DNA from: Cyclospora cayetanensis
Lineage: Eukaryota; Apicomplexa; Conoidasida; Eucoccidiorida; Eimeriidae
Assembly: GCF_002999335.1 (NCBI RefSeq)
Contig: NW_020312667.1
Coordinates: forward strand, 1 to 64,000
DNA length: 64,000 nt
Direction of reading: 5' to 3'
Positions 47,103-58,784 of the stretch are shown piece by piece; the stretch's first letter is position 1, and every line of letters starts with the position of its first letter. Under the pieces are notes generated by a model. It made no database searches, was not told the origin of the DNA, and saw only the letters and a program-made list of their open reading frames with translations. The position numbers and the translations under genes were made by a program.

Positions 47103-47975
47103 TTACCATGACATATCCACTTCACTGAAACCGCTCTCTTCTGCCGCGTCAGTTGGACTGGTGGCCAAGCTAAAAATGCTCCCATAGTGGAAGAGTCTAT
47201 ACACCATGAAAAAAAAGATTAGGGTTACAATCATGCCCCCGTACACAAGCCATTTATCCCCTTGTTGCCTTCGAACCACTGCGCCTAAAAGAGTGGATGC
47301 CACTCCTGCACTGCTGGCCATATCGAGAACTTTCCGTCTTGCGCTCTTCAACGATGAATTTTGAGATACTAATTGCCCCACAATGCTCCATCCTTGAGCA
47401 AGCACGGAATCCAGCATTTTGCTGGACTCCTGTAGTTTATCCCGTTCCCTAGCATACATGAGTTCTGTATTTCGCAGGTCACCCCACCTCTTGCTACCGC
47501 TTGCCTCCCCAAGAAGAGCTTTTCTTTCCCTCATTGCGTCCTCAACTCGCTGTTGCTCTAAGTTCATTCGGCCTTCGGCTTCTCTCCGGAAACTTTCCGC
47601 ATCTGCTAGCAAATCCTGAACCCTTCGATCCCACATTGAATGCACGCTGCGCGACATCTGATTGGACTTTGCAGACGCTAGCGCCTCCTGTAGCCTAAGA
47701 ACCGACATGCAAAACTGGCGCGTAAGGGCCGAGAACCGTTGTAGTTTTGCTACAGAAGTGCAGGCACCATTACGATCTTCCCTGCTAGAACTTCCACTAG
47801 GCCTTCCATACACGCCACCTGCACTGGCACCCGCACAGCCAGCTGCGGAGGTGGCCAGGGCCTGTGGTGTTGGGGGAGAGGATATCGCTAGCAGCAGTGC
47901 GTCCAGCTCCTTTCGAAGAGCCACGCACTGCGGGTACAACTCAGACAAACCATATCCCGGTGGAGTATCGGCCAT
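47103..47975 (-). CDS. Membrin/Bos1-type Qb-SNARE (GOSR2-like)
   Basis: A single uninterrupted frame of 290 residues from the ATG at 47975. The sequence upstream stays open but has no ATG, and MADTPPGYGLSELYPQCVAL fits a SNARE N terminus. The N-terminal half is helical with an Ala/Gly/Ser-rich loop. The SNARE motif ends SIVGQLVSQNSSLKSARRKV, keeping the central Gln, followed by LDMASSAGVASTLL and a C-terminal anchor (WLVYGGMIVTLIFFFMVYRL). The pattern after the SNARE motif, QxxxLKxxxRKxLDxA...DKxxxYGGMxxT, is that of membrin, which acts in ER-to-Golgi vesicle fusion. An unusual extension of about 25 residues follows the anchor, which would place a short acidic tail in the lumen. It is the only intronless recognisable gene in the repeat-poor segment. 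Confidence 0.85.
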   Translation of the reverse strand: MADTPPGYGLSELYPQCVALRKELDALLLAISSPPTPQALATSAAGCAGASAGGVYGRPSGSSSREDRNGACTSVAKLQRFSALTRQFCMSVLRLQEALASAKSNQMSRSVHSMWDRRVQDLLADAESFRREAEGRMNLEQQRVEDAMRERKALLGEASGSKRWGDLRNTELMYARERDKLQESSKMLDSVLAQGWSIVGQLVSQNSSLKSARRKVLDMASSAGVASTLLGAVVRRQQGDKWLVYGGMIVTLIFFFMVYRLFHYGSIFSLATSPTDAAEESGFSEVDMSW

Positions 47976-50224
47976 TGTGCTCACACCCACGAGTGTTGGG
48001 CCTCCCTGAGCGAATTTAGCTCGACCGACGAGCAAACGTTATGAGATCTGGCAAGAAGCGAACGGCCGTGCACATCGCAAGACATAAGCTGAGTTGTGCA
48101 GCAGCTGTACAACGCAATGCCTTGCAAGCTCAGCGTCCTATCCCCCGAGAAAACCACAATTAGCGCAGACACGAAAACGGGCTGTGATAAGACACGTGTA
48201 CAGAAATGCGGAGGCTCCCCGACACTTCAAGTCTCAACGCGGTGCACGGCAAAGTGCGAGCTGGGATGCCTGACTCGCATGGAACGCAAATGTACAGTAA
48301 TCCTGCTGGGCCAGAAGAAGCAGCCCTGTAATGGAGAAGAAAACACCCTACGACCAGTTTGAAACAACCCTCGTACTTCTAGAAGACACAGTGTTTGTCC
48401 CATGCGCTGGGCAAGGGTAGAATCACAGATCCAACATTGTCTGTAATTTCAGGTAAGACTGCCGCTTATTTCGGTCATTATATGACTTCCTTTTTCGGAA
48501 ATGATGCAGATAAAGCATCTTTCACACCAGGAGCACTGTGGCTGCTGCCAGCTCGTGCATGCATCGTGTGGAAAGCTCCTAAACACATCTGGGGGAACAT
48601 GCAACGGTACTTCGAATCCCAACAGCATTGAAACGACATGAACAGTGATATTTCACTCAATGTGGCGTAGGGGAAGATCAAATGTAGTTTTTGTCTTACC
48701 GTCGCCTAACGACAGCCTAGAAAGCATGACCTTGCATCAGCAACGTGCCAGGAGCTACGTATGACAAGGGTTGCTTTGGACACTGGCCTTGGGTATTGGT
48801 GCGGTTTCAGAGTTTCTGATTCAATATACGCGACTTAAGTGATTCAGAGCTATGCTTTGTTCCCCCATAGAGAAGCGAGCAGTGCAGCTTTGCTATCGCC
48901 ATCTAGTTTTGACAGCAGCTGGTGAATACATTTATGGAGCGGGCTCCTCCGGAATCAATGACGGGCCTCCGTGACGCATAGACACTAACTAGCACAGAAA
49001 TACGAAAAACGGTCATAGCCATGAGGCTGGTAAGGTTGAAAGCTTTCGAATTGCGTATGGCAAAACGGCGCAACACCTGCTCCCTATGTGGTGCGTGGAA
49101 GGAAAGTGAGACTTCGAAGTGCAGTACACGAATGGCTGGGTCGCTCTAGGCATCTAATGTCTAAGGAAGATCTACCATACTTCTCCATAAGCGGTGAAGA
49201 TTACTTGCGCAACTATGCAGTGGGCTAAGATACATCCAGACACTTTTTGCAACAGCTAGAAATAATGAATTGAGAATTTATCAATACCAACTAGTTGTTT
49301 TGCTTATTAGAATATCATGATTTCTGCGGGGAAAGCTCTAGCTCAATACAACAAAGCTCAACAATTTGCGCGTGTGCGGTATATGCTGCACACGACTAGC
49401 TGAGGATGTTCGGAGTGCCTAATTGAGTGCAGCCAAGTGCATTCTACCTGGCCCTGTACACCCATCTCATAACCCTGACGGGCGCGGTCGGGTAAAGAGG
49501 TACTCTTTGAAAAATGCTCGATAATTTTTTGTTCAGTTTTAGTGATTATGTAGTGAAATGTCTGCCCGCGAAGACCTCAGACGGAGCGCAGCACAGAGGG
49601 TGTATGGCTTATGAGGGAATAATTCAAGAACCACAGCGGCTGTTGAATCCAAAAGATATCCATACATGTCTGACTGAGTGATAAGTAGTCTAGAAGGCTT
49701 CGTAGCCAAGGCTGCGGTACGACTTGAGAGCGTGAGACATCCCGCCACTAATGAATTTCTTCTCAGTCTTCCCCAATCATTAGTTTATTGTATAGGCATT
49801 GGATGGCTCGAGAATGTCCTGACGATGGCTCGACACTTCTTCCCGTACAACGATGGATTTGTCGCATGATAACTCTTCCAGCATGTGGCTCAGCTCACTC
49901 TGACGGGGATAGCAGAGTAAGTGATTATGCAGACCATTTAATAGCCTCTACCTGTGGATAGGTGCCTCCTAGCCAGACACAGTGGCAGAAAGGCAAGTTT
50001 GCTTACCGGGAAATCTAGATTGTCTTGCCGCTTCTGTTTATAAAGTATGTGCAGAAGTTTTGCGAGAGCTAGCCTGTGTGAATCCAAACAAAAGACATAC
50101 GAGGAAGTTCAAGTCGCCCATCAAATCTGCATTTGGAACAGAACTCCATGAGGTAGTTCTTACCCAGATCTACGCAAGCCAGGTTCGTGCACTTTGTGTT
50201 CTTAGCTGGGCAGTAGGGCACATT
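47976..50224. other. Intergenic region
   Basis: About 2.2 kb without a supported gene. It holds the promoter side of the SNARE gene and, near 49.4 kb, a fragment resembling the dispersed repeat. Short open frames at 48395-48631 (+) and 49539-49748 (-) show nothing recognisable. Confidence 0.5.
49350..49480. repeat. Dispersed repeat, fragment 2
   Basis: TTCGGAGTGCCTAATTGAGT followed by GCAGCCAAGTGC and ACCTGGCC parallels GAGTGC...GCAGCC...CTGGAC at 59.8 kb and CCGGAGTGCTTAGAAGATGC at 61.3 kb. Strongly diverged; assignment by eye. Confidence 0.4.
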
Positions 50225-53200
50225 CTATGGGAGAGCCCTCAGTAGACAGGCGCATCGACAAACCTGCAGCACGGCGCTGAGTCTTCCAGCAAGCACTGTA
50301 GCAACGGCAAGGCTAGGGTCGGCACTCTTTCTGGAGGCAGAATGCTCCAGATTTGCTGCAATCAAACAGAGAGGAGCGCCCACACCCGGCTGACCACAGC
50401 CGCTGCATGCCGTTGAAAGTGCAGCCTCGGACTGCACTGGGGCAGGGATGAACTGGTCGAGGTGACTTGAGAGGCTTCGTGAGCCTACATGCAAATAGAA
50501 CGCCAGATCCTGCCGAATGAAGGCATTCTTGCAGGCTGCTACTTGCTGAAGCGCCCTAAAGACGCGGCACTCTGGCGCAACGCTCGCTTGCTCCCTTGCG
50601 TGATGTTCTTCGTTTTCGAGCTGCTCACAGACAACACAACAGCGTGAATAGCAGGCAGACGGGCTAGCGACCGTTGATGCTCTACTAGGCCTCCTTCGCA
50701 CGCCTGCTCTTTGGAAAAATACCAAGGAGAACGGACCCCATTCTGAGTAGCAGCCTTCCGGATGCACACGAACACGGGATACAGACCTACTTTTAGAAGC
50801 GATGGGAGTGCAAAACCTGCTTCTTGCCGAACTGCCCAAGCTGCAAACCCACAGTGGTCACAGACTCTCATCTAAACATGCGAATTCAGCATTCCGATCC
50901 TGCATGGGCAGACTGTGTGTGCCGTGGGCCGCCGCTAAAGAAAAGGCACGCATGCGGAGCAGTCGTTGCTTCGAACAAACGCTTGGGTGGAAGCACAGCC
51001 TCGCCTGCTTCGATGGCGAAACGCTACCAGCACGAGCAGCAACCTTCAGTTCATCCTTACCGGAGTGCAGAAGCAGTTCGCTGCAACGCCGCCACCAGGC
51101 TTCACCCTCTTGCTTTTCGAACTGAGACACCCAGAGGACACACGTTTTGCAAAGACTTCCACACGCGTGGAACAAGAATGCAACTGACAGGGTCGAGCGG
51201 AGTAGCGGTGGGGTGTCTCTGAAACCATCTGCATGCAAGCATGAGGCGGAGGTTTTGCCTGCCTTCAAGAGAGAGCACGTACAGGAAAGTGTGTCTCACC
51301 CTGGCCCGCATCAACACAGGGAGCTGTTGCGCGATGGCTGCATGAATGCGCCAGCAGTCATCTCCGTCTTCATCTTTGACAAACTCCTCACTAAGGATCA
51401 TGGGGGACTGCAATCGTCGGAAAGGAATGGAAACCACGCGAAGACGCACTTGCCAGAGGGCGAATAGAACGGGTAGAGGCAGTGCAGCCTCTTTTGTGGG
51501 AGCAACGCTGAACCAGTGGCTGTATAAGCTCAGTAGGATGCACTTACAACAAGCGCCACTTCCTCCGATGTGATGATGGCGCCCATAGCGCCTAGAAACG
51601 CAATCCTAAGCTTCCAGTTCCCCCGTCTGCACATGCAATCATAGCTCCGCATAAAGGACCAAGTTTCTACGCCCCCCCGTGGCAGGAGGACTGCAGGATG
51701 CAGAATTATGCGCACCAGCAACGCCACAGGGGGAAAAGCGCGTTTCTGCAGCCAGGACTGAAGTTGCTGCGATGTTGAGTCATGCAGAAGGACGCCAGCA
51801 CGCAGCGAACGGGCGCATGCCTGACGTCTCCGCGGAGGGGCAGAGATGCCTCGTGTTGAGGAGTTCGATTGTGCACTGATGGAGCTGAGTTTCGACGGCA
51901 TTGGAGTCTAGCTAACACGGTTTGCCAAGTTGGAGAAAAGACTTCGGCACTCACCGAACAAGCTGCATCGCCAGCTCCATGAGCGCCCTTCTCTGAGCAC
52001 CTGATGCCAGCGGAAGGAGAGCGAGCACTGCATCAAGGCACGCGCCTGAACCAGGAAATGTATCGGGAAGAAAGCCACAGCCACAAAGCGCATCATGACG
52101 CGCATGCGCTTCTAACTGCACTTATAAACAGCCGTAACTGGGCATTAGCAGCTAGCAGCTTCAGCAATGACGCCCTCAATGCAACACCTGGGAGCCGCGA
52201 GATCGGATTTGCCCCGTCGTCTTCTGCTATTTTGTGGAGCTCCAGCATCCACGCATCGCGCACGAATCCCGCAGTTCCAGCTATCTGAGCACAACAGTGC
52301 ATGCAAAGGGGTGTAGCAACATAATTTGCGGTGAAGCGTATGCGTACGGCCGAGAATACGGAAATGTGGACCCCGTGCATCATGCCTGCCGCAAAAAGCA
52401 GTTCAAACTTGCTCTGCAGCAGTGTCTGATGCTCGTGACTACACACGCGAACCAAGTGTGCAGCGTCTCTGTATCCCTGAGCTGGCCCTTCGAGTGGTTG
52501 TCTCCTGAAGAGGCAGCTCAAGATGTTGCTGCACTTTCTCGCAGGCAGAGTACGGGAGCTTCAGCACTGCCTGGAGCGCCCTGCCGTGTTGGGGGTTAAC
52601 TCTTACCCTTGCCACTCTTGGGAGAACCTGCAACGCCGCTAGCTTGACCATTGGCTGTAGCAGCGCGCACGCAGAAAGGCAGCTTGCTCACATGAAGTCG
52701 TGCTTTAGGGCGTAGACGCATGCACGCGGTGTGGAGCCACAACCATCCACGCGGTGCGAAAACGGCGCGGCGGAAAGCTGTCGCTGGCCTCATAGTCTTA
52801 AAACTTGAGCTCCTCGTTTCGGCTAGAAACTACTCACAGATCTATCGGTGAGGAACTTAAAAAGTAGAGGCGGCATCCTGCTTGCAGGCTTGTCGCCAGT
52901 GACAGCAGCATCCGCCGTTCCCATGCCATCTTCAGCAGCATTTGCCATAGTCGTAGGGCTGTAGAAGAGACGGGAGAGATCTTCTAGCGCCAGGCAGACG
53001 GTCGCTCTGACTCGCCATGAAGAATCACCTGCACATGTCGCAGCGGGATAGAAGGCGTCAGGGATTCGTTGGAGGGAAAGCAGGGGATCACGGAGGCTGG
53101 ATCCTTAGTCGAACAGCCTGCACGCCACGCGTTGCAGCGCCCTCACTGCAAAGCATTGGAAAGAAGTTGGATCCAAGCGCCTTGAACACTGCAGCATTCC

Positions 53201-55216
53201 GTAGAGCCATTGCCGCAACTGCCGAGACTGCCTGCATCCTGCAGCTCTCCTGCAGACGCACACGCAAGTGGCTCCTCGGTGCTTCTGAGCTTGCAACTCA
53301 AATTGTTGGCAAGGCAGGAAGCCCCTAGTGATTCAGGAGACTGCCACAAGCCCCCTCCTTCCCCGCCTTAGCGGGTCGATCCGCCTCTGCATGCAAACTG
53401 GAGGGAACTGCAGCAAACTTCTCGCTAGTCGGTGGGCGCACGTGGAGAGATAAGGTAAACTTCTGGGTTGCTGTGTATAGGGCAATCATGAGCTCTCCAA
53501 TCTTTCCCTGGTCTTCAGCAGCAGCTGCAGCACCGTCTGCTGCGTCTTCTGCAGGAGCATGCACTGGCGGCTGCTCCTGCTGAAGCGTCTCAATCTCCGC
53601 TGCAACGAAGTCTACAAAGCGAGGCAGCTGCTGCCCCGCCGTCAGCTGCACGGCGCAATCCTTGTCGCCACAGAGCGCAAGATACGCGGCAAGCAGCTTC
53701 TGTTTCAAGTCTCTCAAGGCATGAAGAGAGGGAGTCGCTTCTGACGACACTTGCGCGCTCGACCCCCTTGCCTCAGCAAGCTCCATGCAGCATCGACGCG
53801 CGCAGTGAAGAGTGGCGGGAAGCAGGGAAGCAGCCGCCAAGCGAAATGCATCCCGCCCATCTCCGCACAGATCCAGCACGCGAAGCATCAGCTGGCGCTT
53901 CAGCGCAGCTGAATGACCACAGACTGCAAGGAGAGAGGTGAAAGCCTGCTGCGCTGACTCCCTCAACTCCCTGTCTCTGTGTGGGAGGATGCGAAGCAGC
54001 AGACTCGCTAAGGCGTTCACGCCCTCGTCGGTCCAACCGATTGGCGTCGCTGTCAAAGCTCTCTTTCCTTCTCCATATGCGTCGAAAAGCGTCGTGAGCT
54101 CTTTGCAAAGCGCCATCACAACATCTTCGCTGTCTTCACTCTCCTCGAATTCTGAAACAGACAACGCACACCGACGAGTCTCAGTGCAGCTCGGCGGGAT
54201 CAGAAAGGCTTTGGGAGCATTCATCGGGGAACTACTTTTGTCGGACCAGTCTCTCCAGTTGCGTTGCTGATCAACTTTTTACCCCCTACAGTGGGCAGCA
54301 GTGCCCCTGCCGACTACACACTGTACTGCAGCAGCCTCGCAATGCCACGGAAGGCTGATCCGCCAGATAGACATTGGAGGAACTTGTGTACAGAAGCCTG
54401 TGTCTTCATCTATGGAAGTCGGCAAATGGGCGGGCAACCGCTTTCCTGTGACGCTGCTAGCTTTTACTGACTGAAAATCAATACACGTTCAGGTGTATTT
54501 CTTGAATTGCTAGCAGCAAAGCAGGTCCGCGTCGAGGTGTCTCTTGCGCCTTGGCAGCGCTATCCAACGACGCTTCTATGCGTGGAGCACAGACTATTAC
54601 TTGCCTTGCAAGAACATGAAAAACTCTTCGGCTCCTTCTCCAAGCGCTTGAGCGATTCGCCAAATGCTTGCACATCCCTTCTGCCGGATCTACATGGAAG
54701 TGCAAAACCAAGCAGCGCAGAGACCAGCAACTTCCACAGGTCCTGGAACAGATGTGTGTGTGTGTGTGTGTGTGTGTCAATTTTGTAGGCTACCCAGTTG
54801 TGCGCTTAGGTTGACTCTGAATTAGCTTAGCGAGATGCAACTACCAATCGAGTATCCCGCAACCCCATCACAAGTGACGTTTCTTTCAGTGGAGCTTGAC
54901 AGCGCACTTTGGGAGAGTCACTCAGGAAGTCTTGCACAAGTGCGGCGGTGTCTTCACTCAACTGGCTGTCTTGGACTACTGATGCAGCTTCCGCAAGCCT
55001 CGCCATCGCTGCATTGCAACCCGAAGGGAACTCCCCACCGCTCGATTTCCTACCAGCATCGTTGTCTTTCTGGCCCAAGCAAGGAGGATTGACAGGTCCA
55101 CATTGAAACAGCAGGTGTCTGTACACCCCATGCCACTCGTCAGCCCCCGATATGACAGTGCTGGGTTCTCCAGCTTCTTGAGGCGCCCGTTTGAGGGAAT
55201 GATACACCAGCGGCAT
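50225..55216 (-). CDS. HEAT-repeat protein of the PP2A scaffold (PR65/A) type
   Basis: Starts at an ATG at 55216. The first exons join in phase: 54908-55216, 54601-54742 and one from 54151 to about 53447. Later exon blocks lie near 53.1-53.27, 52.82-53.0, 52.6-52.8, 52.1-52.3, 51.3-51.45, 50.9-51.2 and 50.25-50.6 kb; their exact borders are not resolved. HEAT-type helices recur: DGRDAFRLAAASLLPATL, DKDCAVQLTAGQQLPRF, SCRMQAVSAVAAMAL, SWRVRATVCLALEDL and DCWRIHAAIAQQLPVL. The SWRVR and WRIHAAIAQQLPVL blocks match conserved repeats of the PP2A A subunit (KSWRVR..., KWRVRLAIIEYMPLL), which holds catalytic and B subunits together. The protein looks longer and more diverged than classical PR65, with acidic and Ala-rich inserts, so a PP4R1-like or lineage-specific paralogue is also possible. 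A (TG)n tract at 54751-54777 sits in intron 1. Confidence 0.7.
54751..54777. repeat. (TG)n microsatellite in an intron
   Basis: About 13 TG units in intron 1 of the HEAT-repeat gene, close to the acceptor at 54743. It is one of the few simple repeats in the repeat-poor part. Confidence 0.9.
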
Positions 55217-58148
55217 GATCCGGCAAGTCGTACACCGTCCGGATGGCGCTATGGAGGTAAGTAGCAGCAGTAACAGTAGCACGATGCAGAGTCTTCTGGT
55301 GCGAGGTCCAACGAGCGTGTGCTCTCGGCATTGAGGCAGGCGTACCGCAGTGGGATGCGTCTTACTACAAAGCTTAATCACCTAGAGCACGGCAGGTAGA
55401 GCCTATCATGGTGGCAAAGACCAAAAAAATACTCGAGGAATGTGGAAAAAATGCAGGCTCCGATAGGGCTCTGGTCGGTAGCCCAGTAGAAAAGGTGCCT
55501 GTCTCGGTACTCGAGCCTGGAAGGATATCTGTGAGCGCGACCAAAATTAAAGCAGTCCTTCCCGCTATACAAGCAAGAAATAACCAAGCCTCGGCAGCGT
55601 TTCTCTGCTGAACCCATATCTGCAATTTCACCTTCCTCGGCAAACCTGCAGTACAACAACCCCACCACCGGAGGACTTCCAGTAACCGATGCAACATTTT
55701 TGAAGCTCTACGCGGCTAACCCTATTTCTTCTAGAAACATTAAAGCTTGTTATCAATTGTAGCCACTAAAGTCCTGATGGGCGCCTCGTGCTGACCAATC
55801 GACACTAAAAATCGAACGGTTCTTCTGCGCAAGGCCTTGTCTGCGGATCCAACTATACTAGAATCGCCAAGGTGCATACAGTCCTCCGGTTCCACAGCTC
55901 TCTCTATTAGGAGGGGGAGGCGTGGAAACTCTGCTTTGTCCTAAGCCGTCACTTTACGTCAGGGTGCTGCTGGTGCCGCCGATCGGCGACTGGGCCAGCC
56001 TTGCTACAAATAAATGGTTACCACCCCGCTGAGTATGCTCAATGAAGCCTTCGGAAAGTATTACCCGCATCTTTGGCGATTCTGCGGTTCGTCAATTGTG
56101 TAGTACAATTTGGCAGGTCAATGCAGTAAGAGCGTATTTGTGGTGCTTAGGCATTGAGATGGAGTGCGTGAAAGAATGCTCATTGTTGGTAGCTCTCTGC
56201 ACTTAAATCGTCCTTCTTCCCGTAATGCCCGAGTACTACTTGGGCACGGTGAAGAGAGCGAGGGGTCGGGTAGGGAGTCATTAAACCTCATATTAAGTTT
56301 TGAAACAATTGGGGGGCAGAGGGCCTTGGTGCGCACTAGCGCTTCGTCTGATGTCTCCGTAGGGGGGCCCCCAGCCCCAGTACAAACTCAAAATAAATCT
56401 AGTAAGTGTCTTTTCAAAGAATCTTTCCTTCCTTTGTCTCCTCACTCATCAAGGTTCCGCACTGAGCGAAGAGCGACAGCTAGGTTTCACGTTCCGGCAA
56501 CCTGTAAGCCAGCGCATATTCAGATCTAATTCTACGTGGCATCGGGCGCATAGGCGCACAACATTAAGTTTCTTCATACTCTCTAACAAAAAGGATATAC
56601 TTACCTCCAAGCATAGTCAATTCTCCAACTTCTTAATTAAATGTAGTGCAGTAGACAGGGTCTAAATGTAGCTTGGCCCACTGTAGTGGACACCTTAGGA
56701 GGACGTTCCGCAAGACATGAAACATGGGGTTACGGCTACTATATGTGGGCGATTCGTGGTTTTCATCGGGCAAATTACAGTGCTGAGTCAAAGATTAGAA
56801 AAAGCAAAAAACGGCGAATTTCATCTGACCAGCCTGTTGGCTTGTTTCCTTGATATATCTTACTACGGCATGCGCGCTGCAGATCCGATAACGCCATCCC
56901 TTAGGAATTCGATCTGATACATTTCCTACCGTTGATGGACCTGTCTACCTTTAAGGGTCTTGTGCTGTGCCCACTAGCCACAACTGCCGGAACAGATCGA
57001 GTTTTCTACTTCGTTTGTGTGAAGCTTCCAACGCCCTCTAGGTACTGTGCAATGGGAAGTGAAGTAAGGAGGCACGGGGCCACTAGAATGAGGCTTGTCA
57101 CATCGAATCAATTCAATGTATGGAAACAGCCCGTATGTTTCTCCGCTTAACCGTGGGCAGTTATTAGGTGCTCCTTTCCTACATGGTTTGCAGAGGTAGC
57201 GCACTATACAGAACCGCAATCCAATCAACCGCTGAGTACAAAGGTGCATACAGTTGTTTGCTCCAATCTAAGGAGATGAAAAAGTTCAAGTGTTGATGAC
57301 CTGGGGGTGCTGATGTTTCAGGGAACGCAGCCTGGCTCCCGTGTTTGAAACGCAACTGAATGAAGTCAACAGGTAGGTCCTGGCTGGCAGCGATTAAGGT
57401 AGTTTTTCCCGAGCATAATAAGAACCCTGCTTGACTACGGACGTAATGCCAAGAGGTGCAAGCACAGCTACTTTGAGTGCCGGTAAGTATACTGGACCCA
57501 AAGCTGTAAGAGGGTGGGATATGGGGGTCTCTTTTGGACAAGCTTTGTGAAAAAAAATTAGGGCATAACACCTTCGTGCATTCCCTCAGTCCTCCTGTAC
57601 ACCTGCATGGAGATTCAAGCGATACACGAACCGAATTATGGGTAAACCAATCCGCCGATATAAGGATTATAAATTCAATAGTCCATGAATTCGAGCGTCT
57701 AAATGTCCTTAAAGAGATATCTTTGGCCATGTCAGCTTGCTGCAAGCCAACTTCCGTGGCTATTCTCATTGAGCCATGAGTGCTGTTTCTTTCTATCTCT
57801 TGCTGTGCCTGCAGTTCAGGCTTGATCTGGCATCCTTTAAAGCATTGTGCATCATCTATTTCTCAATAGGTAGGGAGGTGTCCCTTAAACAAGCGTTAAC
57901 GGGGCTGGCGCGTCCACCATGCAGGCCTACCCTTGAAGGCCTATCCGACAAACGCACTAACCAATCCACTTTATTGCTTTGTCGATGGCATGCAGATTAA
58001 GACGTGAAAAAACTCTATTGCAACGTGTTAACTAGTGTGCAGCCTTTTACATACGAGGGCAGTTGAATATGGGTAGCGGCTAACTGGCAAGCACTCCGTC
58101 TCACGAGAATGTGGAGTTTCACTCCTTGAAGGGCAGGAATTAGGCTCA
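55217..58148. other. Intergenic region with unassigned frames
   Basis: No supported gene. A minus-strand frame at 55374-55697 starts with ATG and is mildly hydrophobic; it could be an upstream exon of the HEAT-repeat gene or noise. Another at 57179-57769 (-) has no recognisable family or clear context. No tRNA, rRNA or clear repeat was seen. Confidence 0.45.
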
Positions 58149-58784
58149 TCAATCAGCAGTAGCAACCCACCAGCCCTCCGGGAGGGGACCTGGCCTGACT
58201 TGAGAGTTCTTTATACGCCTGGGTTGGGGGTAAACGACTTGGTCCACCTGTGCCATGCCTAGCGGTAATGTGGTATTTGGTGTTTGAGGTAACGCGAAAG
58301 GAAATACGAGTGGGCCCGCATTTGAGAGCCCGGCTGTAAATATCACTCGAGGGGCAGTCTGATAGCCTGCTCCTTGAAATGCAACAGATATATTGTGCCT
58401 TTTGGAGAAAGCTGCGGCAAGCTTCAGCTTCTCCGCAACAAGCCAGAGGTCCACAATAGGAAGGCATTCCAGATGCTCATAAACTGGTAGCTTGTACCCT
58501 TTGGGGAGCTGGTGGCCATTGTTCTTCAACATTTTATAGCGTTCGTCGACAAGTTCCAACAGCAGGGACGCCCCAACTGCGCCTAACCATATCTTCAGCT
58601 GCTCCTCAAGGGCTTTACGGCAAGCAAAATCATTGTACGCTGCGTGCATCAGCTTAACTTCTGCCTTGCTTGCAAGCTCTACTGGCGAGGCTACTGAATT
58701 TGCCTGTGGGCCGGAAGCGGTGCCAGCAGAAAGCGGATTGGCAGGTTCAGTGCACGGCGCCACCATTGCTGGAATTCCTGCCAT
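58149..58784 (-). CDS. Hypothetical protein, single exon, 211 residues
   Basis: An uninterrupted frame from the ATG at 58784 to TGA. Not recognised. Residues 1-40 are Ala/Ser/Pro-rich. Residues about 40-95 are likely helical (ALEEQLKIWLGAVGASLLLE). A short segment KGYKLPVYEHLECLPIVDLW follows, and the C-terminal third is Pro/Val-rich ending GPLPEGWWV. No signal peptide or membrane span is seen. It stands alone between two gene-poor stretches. Its length and normal amino-acid mix, unlike surrounding random frames, support it as a real gene, but conservation was not tested. Confidence 0.5.
   Translation of the reverse strand: MAGIPAMVAPCTEPANPLSAGTASGPQANSVASPVELASKAEVKLMHAAYNDFACRKALEEQLKIWLGAVGASLLLELVDERYKMLKNNGHQLPKGYKLPVYEHLECLPIVDLWLVAEKLKLAAAFSKRHNISVAFQGAGYQTAPRVIFTAGLSNAGPLVFPFALPQTPNTTLPLGMAQVDQVVYPQPRRIKNSQVRPGPLPEGWWVATAD

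Noticed and set aside
47976..48035. Upstream extension of the SNARE frame
   Set aside because: No ATG in the extension; the ATG at 47975 gives a start typical of this SNARE type.
50858..51268. Minus-strand frame considered as a separate small gene
   Set aside because: It contains a Trp/helix-rich segment that fits better as an exon of the HEAT-repeat gene, flanked by exons of that gene.
57179..57769. Minus-strand frame of 196 residues
   Set aside because: No family, no ATG-proximal signal or splice context, and no composition difference from surrounding noise.
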